This document shows positions 56,546-64,000 of a stretch of DNA of 64,000 nt, piece by piece. The stretch spans positions 434 to 64,433 of the forward strand of contig PYST01000016.1 of the NCBI GenBank assembly GCA_003049485.1. The letters are read 5' to 3'. The notes beneath the pieces are model-generated. The model worked only from the letters and a program-made list of their open reading frames with translations, was not told the DNA's origin and made no database searches. The translations under genes were made by a program, and so were the position numbers. The stretch's first letter is position 1; each line of letters starts with the position of its first letter. This DNA comes from Ophioceras dolichostomum (lineage: Eukaryota > Ascomycota > Sordariomycetes > Magnaporthales > Ophioceraceae).

Positions 56546-57734
56546 ATGGATATCGTCCTCGAGGTCCTGGACACGTTCCTGTACGACCGCATCTACGCGT
56601 GGGCGCTCCCGGCGCGCCAACCGCCCTACGACTACCCCAACCCGGTGTCCAATGGCACAGGCGCCGCCGTGAAGACATGGCAGTACACGCCGTCGACCTA
56701 CCTGTTCAGCCTTGAACCGTCGGCGGCGGCCTACCAGAGTGCTTGGCCTAGGGATAACATCTACCGGCAGGCGATCTCGCTTTTCACGATATTTTGGTGG
56801 GTGTTCCTGAATGACGCAACCAATGGCGCAGCGCAATCCTCCCGATCTCGGACATCTTACGGTGTCCATCTTGGGCCCCCAACTCGATCGCACTGGCTGG
56901 GCAGGACACGCTGACTGACGTCGAAAACACGTGAGAATCCATAGGCTATTCGGTCTACTTGTGTACTTCATCTTTGCGACCCTGTCGTACATCTTCGTCT
57001 TCGACAAGAAGACGATGCAGCATCCCAAGTTCCTCAAGAATCAGGTGTGGCTTGAGATCCAGCAGGCCAACGTTGCCTTCCCCGGCATGGCTGTCCTCAC
57101 CGTGCCGCTGGCCCTTGCCGAGGTGCGCGGCTACAGCCTGCTCTACGACACGACCGCCGAGGGGCCCGGCGAGTGGTACAACTACTTCCAGTTCCCGCTG
57201 TTCCTCATCTTCACCGATTTCTGCATCTACTGGATCCACCGCTGGCTGCATCTCCCCGTCTTCTACAAGCGTCTCCACAAGCCGCATCACAAGTGGATCA
57301 TGCCGACGCCCTTCGCCTCGCACGCCTTCCACGCCATCGACGGCTTCGCCCAGTCCTTCCCTTACCACATCTTCCCGTTCATCTTCCCGCTCCAGAAGCT
57401 CGCGTACGTCGGCCTCTTCGTCTTCATCAACTTCTGGACCATCATGATCCATGACGGCGAATACGTGGCGAACAACCCCGTTATCAACGGCGCCGCCTGC
57501 CACAGCCTGCACCACTACGCCTTCAACTACAACTACGGCCAGTACACTACTCTCTGGGACCGTCTCGGCAAGAGCTACCGCAAGCCTGACGAGGGCCTGT
57601 TCAAGAAGGACGTTAAGATGTCCCAGGATCAGTGGAAGAAGCAGGTCGAGGAGATGGAGAAGATGGTGAAGGAGGTTGAGGGCGACGATGACCGCGTCTA
57701 CTACAATAGCGCCAACGACAAGAAGAGGCAATGA
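56546..57734 (+). CDS. erg3: Sterol C-5 desaturase Erg3
   Basis: ER di-iron enzyme that introduces the C5-C6 double bond of ergosterol using cytochrome b5 electrons. Exons 56546-56796 and 56945-57734 give 346 aa. The three histidine clusters of the fatty-acid hydroxylase superfamily are intact: HRWLH, HKPHH and HSLHH. Hydrophobic segments precede and surround them (FGLLVYFIFATLSYIFVF; YFQFPLFLIFTDFCIYW; LAYVGLFVFINFWTIMI). The N-terminal MDIVLEVLDTFLYDRIYAWALP is typical of fungal Erg3. The C-terminus is a charged tail (KKDVKMSQDQW...). The intron starts GTGGGT and splits a Trp codon. No sign of functional link with the UstYa gene. Confidence 0.95.
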
Positions 57735-58955
57735 GTTCTAAAGCCTTCAAGGACAGGAACGCCCGCACAGATCTGTCGTACCAGTCGTGGTGCTGCTGGA
57801 TCGGCGAACCTATGAGAGCCCCAAGGAGGCTACTTCAGTTCGGAACGAAAAACGTCCCGGTATCGGAGAGGCGACGACGTAAATACTGGGAGGGGCCGGC
57901 GCCCCAGGATGGAAACGAGCCGGCGCAGAGGGATGGGTATTGCATGTCTCCAGCGGCATCTCTGAAATTTACGTACTGAGCACTCTGCCCCAAAGTGTAT
58001 ATAGAGACGAGCGAGAGATGTGTGTGCCAGTGAGTGCACTCTCGTTCGTGAAGAGGATCTCATGGATCACATTCGGAAAAGCGAAGAGGATGTGTATGGC
58101 CTTGCTAGTCTGGCAGACTGTCAGGAAGCTACTTTATAAAGCGCCCAAGGAGCTCAGCTCGGGACTGGATACTAATACTTAATCATGGATCGCACTGAGC
58201 ATGCCTGACATGGAGACTGCTATGTTAAACTGTCGGCACATCGTCGTTTTGGCTGCTGTTGAGGTCGGGAAGTGGGTGCAGAGCCCAGATGCCCATCTGC
58301 TGATGTGATTCAGATAGTTTGATAGTTACCTTGATTGCAAGACGTAAGAAGCTTTCAAGAAACGGTACCCCATTGAAAAGTTGAAAAACGGACGAATTTA
58401 AAGTATTAAGAATATCGACGTCCCGACTGCCGGGCACCTCGAATATTCCAAACATGGTGCCCATGACGTACACTTGAGTCGAACTATGTCCTGTTTATGT
58501 CTCGGCAGCAACTCGCCTCCATCAGCCAGCCAACCAGACCCTTTCACTGCGCAAATACAGAGCTCGCTGCTGTAGCCTCAACCTCATCAAATGTTATGTC
58601 CAAGAAGCAATCCATACGTGCCCGCAACGCCATGAATAACGCCCGTGAGGCTGCTGCAAAAGAAAGACCCCCCTTATAGACAAAAGAAGTAGTGACAGGC
58701 TATAACAGTGACTGAGCGATGAATAAGAATAGAAGGAAGTACCCATATGTGTCCTGGGTACGAGGAATACGTTGGTGTGTGTAGTGGTTCAGGGAAGAAG
58801 CAACCCAGTCGGTGAAGAACGGTGGCGTCACGTCCCGCGGTCGAGCAGATCCAGGCAAACATCTCGACTCTTTCCCCGTCGTGCGCCATCTCCTATGCAC
58901 AGCCCAATAGCCTGACAGATGACACTCAACTCTATCGTCTTCCAGCCTCCACTCC
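57735..58955. other. Convergent 3' region of erg3 and the DUF2015 gene
   Basis: About 1.2 kb between stops. Only short frames; nothing recognisable. It contains both 3' UTRs. Confidence 0.55.
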
Positions 58956-59360
58956 TCACGAGAAGCTCACAAACTTGGGGTCCCTCGGCCTGCCGTCCGG
59001 CCCGATGCCGTTCTGCCGGAATCGCTCCTCGAGGTACACGCGGCGGGCCTCGTCGAAGCGGAGGCGGCGCTTCTTCATAATGCGCAGGATCTCCCGCTTG
59101 GCGACATCGTCAAGGCCGGCGCGAGAGTCGGACCCTTCGATGTTGGCGCCCAGGTCGAAGGTGGCCGAGCTGAGCCCAGCCTCGGCGTCGGCTGCGAACG
59201 ACGAGCCGCCGCCGCCGCCATTCCCGGGCAGTCGACTGTACAGGTAGTCGCGGCTGTCGGAGAGGGACGGCATAAGGGGCTGCCAGCGGGCGCGAGTCAG
59301 GAAGAGGCCCGTCCCCGCGACCATGACGAGGAGGACGAGGCTGTAGAGGAGGTATGCCAT
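58956..59360 (-). CDS. DUF2015 small membrane-anchored protein
   Basis: Single exon, 134 aa, conserved fungal family of unknown function. An N-terminal membrane helix (AYLLYSLVLLVMVAGTGLFL) is followed by a Gly-rich linker. The conserved basic C-terminal part then reads AGLDDVAKREILRIMKKRR, FDEARRVYLEERF and NGIGPDGRPRDPKFVSFS at the C-terminus. The start at 59360 was chosen because the helix begins right there; an upstream in-frame Met at 59450 would add 30 residues without helix-like or conserved character. No function is assigned in the family. Confidence 0.88.
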   Translation of the reverse strand: MAYLLYSLVLLVMVAGTGLFLTRARWQPLMPSLSDSRDYLYSRLPGNGGGGGSSFAADAEAGLSSATFDLGANIEGSDSRAGLDDVAKREILRIMKKRRLRFDEARRVYLEERFRQNGIGPDGRPRDPKFVSFS

Positions 59361-60095
59361 GCTCGGTGGCGTTGGAGGTGACGGATCGGAATAGAAGTAT
59401 AAAAGTCGTGCGATGAGAGATGAACGAAGGAGAGGACGGTACGAGAACAATCCTTCTCAATGTTCTATGGACGTTTCCTCGGCCAGAGAGGCCTCGCTGA
59501 AGCTCAAGGCAAGCGTGGCTCGGTTTTCTCTCTAGGTTGCGCGGCCCCTTTAAACCGACCTGCGGCAGCGCCGGATGACGAAGGCGACAAGGGTGAGTGG
59601 AGAAAACTTTCTCGATGGAGAGGGAGGGGGCGGAGGTCTCGCGAGATGTCCCCTTTTTCGGCACAAAGAGAGGAACCTCTAAATCATCATAGGCGATTGC
59701 TTTTGAGATACGCCGGATTGCTTTCGCGGACGCGAAACAGTAAGGCGAGCGAAAGAATAGGAAGTGAGTGAATCCTTTTCGCCAGCTGGATGGCGAAGCT
59801 CAGCCCAGCCCGCATTGATGGCTTGATTGATGACAGAGCGGGCCTTGTCAGTTGCCGGCCCTGCGCTTCCATTGCTCCTCGTGAGCACGGACCCATTTTG
59901 GCCCGAGTCCCCGTCCACTGATAACGTTATCGCTTCAGACGATCTAACCCGTAAATCGACAACTAAGCGAGCCCACACAATTTGGTGGGAGAAAGTTGAG
60001 GGCTCAAACAGTATCGCCAGCATTGTGTCCGACTTGCCATACTCTGAGACTTTTACCGAGAACCTCTAGATTCCTATCACATTACAGCTCTCAAG
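59361..60095. other. Divergent promoter region of DUF2015 and eL28
   Basis: About 735 bp between start codons. CTAACCCGTAA at about 59944-59954 resembles the CTAACCCTAA-type boxes of fungal ribosomal protein promoters. No gene supported. Confidence 0.45.
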
Positions 60096-60963
60096 ATGTC
60101 TAACGTCTCTGCTGACTTGGTGTGGGAGATTGTCCGTAAGTGCAGCTGCAATTTTATGGAATTTTCGCCTGCTGATCCTGTGGGACTGGGGAACCAAAAT
60201 TGTATGAGAGAGAATTCAACTGACTGTGATTTTGAACCCTCGGCAGGGAGCCAGAATGCCTTCCTCGTGAAGCGCAAGACCAATGGCGGCGTCCAATTCT
60301 CCAGTGATCCCCTTAACCTGACCAACAAGCACTCTCGGAAGGTTCGATTTTGCCCAGGCTTCTCAACTAGAAAGGGACGCGGGAAACGGGGATAGAGGGG
60401 CTAACAACATCACACACAATAGTACGCCGGTTTTGTCAATGACAAGGTACGAAACGCCGCAGCGAACGTCCGAATCGAGCCGGCTGGACTACTGCACAGG
60501 AGCATATACTAACGCCGACAACCCTCACGAAACCCACAGGCCATTGGTGTTGTCCCCGCCAAGGACGGCGGCGTCCAGGTTATCAGCAAGAAGGCGGACT
60601 CTGCCAACAAGCCTGCCAGCAGCTCGATCGCCGTGACGCACACCGATGCCAAGTCTACGAGGAGGTGAGTTACGGCCGGCCATGAGCAAGCACACTGGTT
60701 TCAGATCCGACCGCTGGAACGCCCAGTTGGACGACGGGGTAGACCTAGGAGAGCGAGAGGCTAAAGCAGTACAATTCCCTCGCCCGCCACACAGCACCTT
60801 CAAGGCCGTCGCCAACCGGACCGCCAAGAACGGCTACCGCCCCGATCTCCGCCAGCCCGCCGTCGCCCGCACCAGCGCCATCCGCAAGTCCCAGAGGCCC
60901 CTCAAGGCCGAGCCGGAGAAGAAGCTGCGCGGAAAGGCGGCGAGGGAGGCGGCTGACGCGTAA
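60096..60963 (+). CDS. rpl28: 60S ribosomal protein eL28
   Basis: Large-subunit protein present in most eukaryotes but not Saccharomyces. Exons 60096-60135, 60247-60341, 60423-60446, 60540-60664 and 60795-60963 give 150 aa. Conserved blocks: SADLVWEIVRSQNAFLVKRK, FSSDPLNLTNKHSRKYAGFVNDKAIGV, and the basic C-terminus with STFKAVANRTAKNGYRPDLR and ARTSAIRKSQRPLK. Exon 3 is only 24 nt (YAGFVNDK) and would be easy to miss; it is fixed by conservation on both sides. Introns 2 and 4 are GTTCGA and GTGAGT; all end AG. Confidence 0.94.
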
Positions 60964-62307
60964 AGATTTGGGAAGAGAATAGAGAGCGGCGTCGCTAGAT
61001 AGCGGAGGCGAAACAGCAAACAACCCTACTCGGGACTCTGAGACGGACTTTGTGGCGAAAAGACCGGTGGTCCATCGGTCTATCTTTTCCCGAATGGCTG
61101 GCATATTTCCGAGCGGTCCGGCCGGGATGGGCGGAGCGTACGGGATGAAAACATGGCTTTCTAGAATTCTCGTGGGGGGTATTAGGCACCGGAATGCTAA
61201 GGCGTGATTTGGTTTGGGTTCAGATCTGATTGCCTTTTGTGTGAATGTGAAGACGGCGGCATCGAAAACGAGACTGCTTGGTCTGTCGTTTTGAGGCTAA
61301 TTATCACTATAAGTCGGTGGAAGTGCCACTTCGTTCCTGATGGCACGACGCAAAGGGAAAACAAATGTTATCACGAGCCTCCACGCGCATATCCTTCTCG
61401 TGTGACGCGATAGCCGGGTGAGCGAGGTATCGGGCGCTCGGGAATGCTTGGGACAGCAATGCTCACGACTACCCGGCTCGGGAGAGAGAGCACATGAAGG
61501 CGGGCAAAGCCGAGGAAATCCCGCAGAGAGCTGTACAACCGGGAATCTCCTTGTACCTCGAGAGCTTCCGACCGACCCCTCCATCCGAGAGACGTGTCAG
61601 AGCACGGGCTTGGGGTCTCCCCCCCTCCATTGAGGAAGTCGGGCGTTGGGCAGTTCCTGCAGGAGGGGACGTGGGACGGTACTTACGCGCAACCTCGGGC
61701 TGTGTCTAGGCCCTATCCCTGGCGTTGGTGGTTGTATAAGCCAGCTGTTAGTCGACATCGGGTAACAAAAAGTCGTCAGATACCATTGACAGCCGCCACC
61801 ACGGTCAGTCAGGAACCTTTTACCCCTCGAAAAAGCTAGCTCCGACTTAAGCTTTAAAGATCTCCTCTCCTAGAAAGACTTCACTCTTGACGAACGGAAC
61901 GCCGCACCCCTACCTCTGTCTATTTATTTCGGTCGCTCGCCGCCAACCTAGTACGACTCAACATCTTTCCCGTCCATCCCGTCTCCTACAAGTACTTAAT
62001 ATCCGTCGCCGCATCTTCCTACAGGTAAATAACTCCCTCCAAACCTATTCCGAAACAACCGTCATCCTTCAACCGCATCTTCGGGATCGTTGTCACCACC
62101 CGACATTGGTCAAGGTTCGCTCTGTACCCGGGTCGTGAAGGAATCATCGTGATATTCCCGAAAAAGAAAAAGCAAAAAAAGCACGAAGCAGCCACTGACG
62201 ACAGACAGTTCGTGCAGTGCACCACCCACCTATAAGAAAAGGCCAGACCGTCGAAGCTGCCTACCCCTCCCCCGCACCACCTAAAAGGCCGAGTCACTAC
62301 CGCGAAT
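60964..62307. other. Intergenic, promoter and leader of malate dehydrogenase
   Basis: About 1.3 kb between tandem + strand genes. A C/T-rich segment from about 61860 to 62080 likely marks the core promoter and start of transcription of the malate dehydrogenase gene. No other coding sequence is recognisable. Confidence 0.5.
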
Positions 62308-64000
62308 ATGGTCAAGGCTGGTATGTATCAACAACCCCCTCCGCGGAGTTGCTGATGACGGACGGCGACGACGATGGAGCTGGCTCTTGCTGCTCCCATT
62401 GAATTACCGGGCAGTTACTGACTGGGAGGACAAACGGGCAGTTGTTGCTGGCGCCTCTGGCGGAATTGGACAGGTTCGATCGATCCCACATCCACCCTTC
62501 GCTCTTGCCTTTTCCCCGCGACGATGGTATAACGGGGGAGCGGGAGCGGGGAAAGCGACATAGTGCAATAAGCTCACAAACAGCATTTTACACCCCCTGG
62601 CAGCCCCTGTCCCTGCTTCTCAAGCTCTCACCCCTGGTCACCGAGCTCTCGCTGTACGATGTGGTTAACACACCTGGCGTTGCTTCCGACCTTTCTCACA
62701 TCTCCTCCGGCGCGGTGAGTCCATAATCTGTTCCTCGTTTGTTTTTTTCATATCTTTTTCACATTGAGTCGTATCAGATGACTTCTCACTTTTCTTCTTG
62801 CGGATGATTGCTGATCAGGCCCTGCGTGTCAACAGAAAGTGAGCGGCTACCTCCCCAAGGACGACGGTGCGAAGGCCGCTTTCAAGGATGCGGATATCAT
62901 TGTTATCCCGGCCGGCGTCCCCCGTAAGTCAACCTGATGGGTTTCCTCTCTCTGAGTGATGCCGAGACTGTCAATGCGCTTCTGGGAGGAACATGGGCGC
63001 TATTGTGCTGGTGACGGCGGCATGGAGGGGGTTCGTAAGACGAGACATCCAGCTCATGCGTTCTTCACAAAAAAACACAGGGAAGCCCGGCATGACCCGC
63101 GATGACCTGTTCAACATCAACGCCGGCATCGTCAAGGGCCTGATCGAGGTGGCGGCCGAGGTTGCCCCCAAGGCCTTCATCCTGGTCATCTCGAACCCGG
63201 TCAACTCCACGGTCCCCATCACGGTCGAGGTGCTGAAGGCCAAGGGCGTCTTCAACCCGCAGCGGGTCTTCGGTGTCACCACGCTCGACATCGTCCGCGC
63301 CGAGACCTTCGTCGCCGAGATCGCCGGCAAGCCCAACCCGCAGGAGCTGACCGTGCCCGTCATCGGAGGCCACTCGGGCGAGACCATCGTGCCGCTGTTC
63401 AGCCAGGTCAAGCCGGCCGTCGCCATCCCCGACGACAATTACGACGCCCTCGTGAACCGCGTCCAGTTCGGTGGCGACGAGGTCGTCAAGGCCAAGGACG
63501 GTCTTGGCTCTGCCACGCTCAGCATGGCATATGCAGGCTACCGGTAAAAAGGACCTTTCCATCCAACTTCCCCTCTTTATTATTTCCCTCTGAGCCCCCG
63601 AGGCTCCCTCGGGAAGCAGGCTAACCGGCCCATGTGTTGTTCATAAAGGTTCGCCGAGAAGCTCCTGAAGGCCATCAGTGGCGCCAAGGGTTTGATCGAG
63701 CCCAGCTACGTCTACCTCCCCGGCGTGCCCGGTGGCGAGGCGATCGCGAAGAAGACCGGCACGGATTTCTTCTCCGTCCCAGTCGAGCTCGGCGTATGTG
63801 TCATTTCTTGCCCCTGAACCTCTCCCTCCAACCCCCAATCTGTTTTTGCCTGCCTCCTCGCTAACACGCCGGTTTACACACATGCAGCCTAACGGAGCCG
63901 AGCGGGCCATCGACCCCCTCGAGGGCCTGACCGACAAGGAGAAGACCCTCCTCGAGGCCGCCATCAAGGGCCTCAAGGGCAACATCGAAAAGGGCGTGAC
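62308..64000 (+). CDS. Malate dehydrogenase, cytosolic form, 3' end outside window
   Basis: NAD-dependent interconversion of malate and oxaloacetate. Exons 62308-62320, 62442-62473, 62604-62714, 62836-62923, 63081-63543, 63649-63793 and 63888 onward, open at the window end. Exon 1 is only 13 nt (MVKA plus one base). The Rossmann loop is GASGGIGQ; the active-site elements are PRKPGMTRDDL (substrate Arg), TTLDIVRAETF (Asp) and VIGGHSGET (catalytic His). The sequence begins directly with MVKAVVAGASGG, without a mitochondrial presequence, which is the cytosolic type known from Aspergillus MdhC. Intron 2 uses a GTTCGA donor. The last bases read ...NIEKGV, so only a few residues are missing. Confidence 0.93.

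Noticed and set aside
1..64000. tRNA, 5S rRNA or CRISPR array
   Set aside because: No A/B-box pairs with a matching cloverleaf and no regularly spaced repeats were recognised by eye; a tRNA scan would settle the first.

Overview
The window is nuclear DNA of a filamentous ascomycete, most likely a Sordariomycete. The evidence is GC-rich codon use, short (about 50-400 nt) GT-AG introns, fungal-only families (UstYa/DUF3328, DUF2015, an Edc1/PNRC-like protein, an RCO-1/Tup1 corepressor, Ksp1-type kinase) and housekeeping proteins that read as fungal orthologues. Gene models were built by hand from splice signals and protein family conservation. No tRNA, rRNA, CRISPR array or intact transposon was recognised.

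Layout. 0.2-20 kb holds tdp1 (DNA repair), a FAD-dependent oxidoreductase, a proline-rich Edc1/PNRC-like decapping activator candidate, rbx1 (RING subunit of cullin ligases), spc1 (signal peptidase), a CorA/Mnr2-type Mg2+ transporter, tim8 (mitochondrial import chaperone), and a divergent pair uL23 / bmt2 sharing a 332-bp promoter, both serving the 60S subunit. 22.3-34 kb holds utr4 (methionine salvage), about 8 kb without a recognisable gene, then an intronless Ksp1-like kinase behind a pyrimidine-rich presumed leader. 36-48 kb holds an Avt1-like vacuolar amino-acid transporter, a decayed APH-family phosphotransferase pseudogene, an RNase MRP Rmp1-like gene with two GCA microsatellites inside its coding sequence, and the Tup1/RCO-1 corepressor. 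49.5-64 kb holds a secreted repeat protein with dibasic KR sites, a UstYa-family oxidase gene, erg3 (sterol C-5 desaturase), a DUF2015 protein, ribosomal eL28 and the 5' part of a cytosolic malate dehydrogenase cut by the window end.

Most interesting locus. At 49.6-54.7 kb a Kex2-type repeat precursor (eight near-identical units in a signal-peptide protein) and a UstYa (DUF3328) gene are divergently placed 3 kb apart. This is the minimal signature of a fungal ribosomally made peptide locus of the dikaritin kind, but the repeats are Lys/His/Ala-rich and have no aromatic residue, so any product would differ from ustiloxin-like peptides. No P450, peptidase or transporter accompanies the pair here, so the functional link is a hypothesis.

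Other notable points are two GC-AG introns at conserved junctions, a UIM-like motif on Tdp1, a 13-nt first coding exon in the malate dehydrogenase gene, and a dispersed family of GGTA/TACC palindromic short repeats confined to non-coding DNA.
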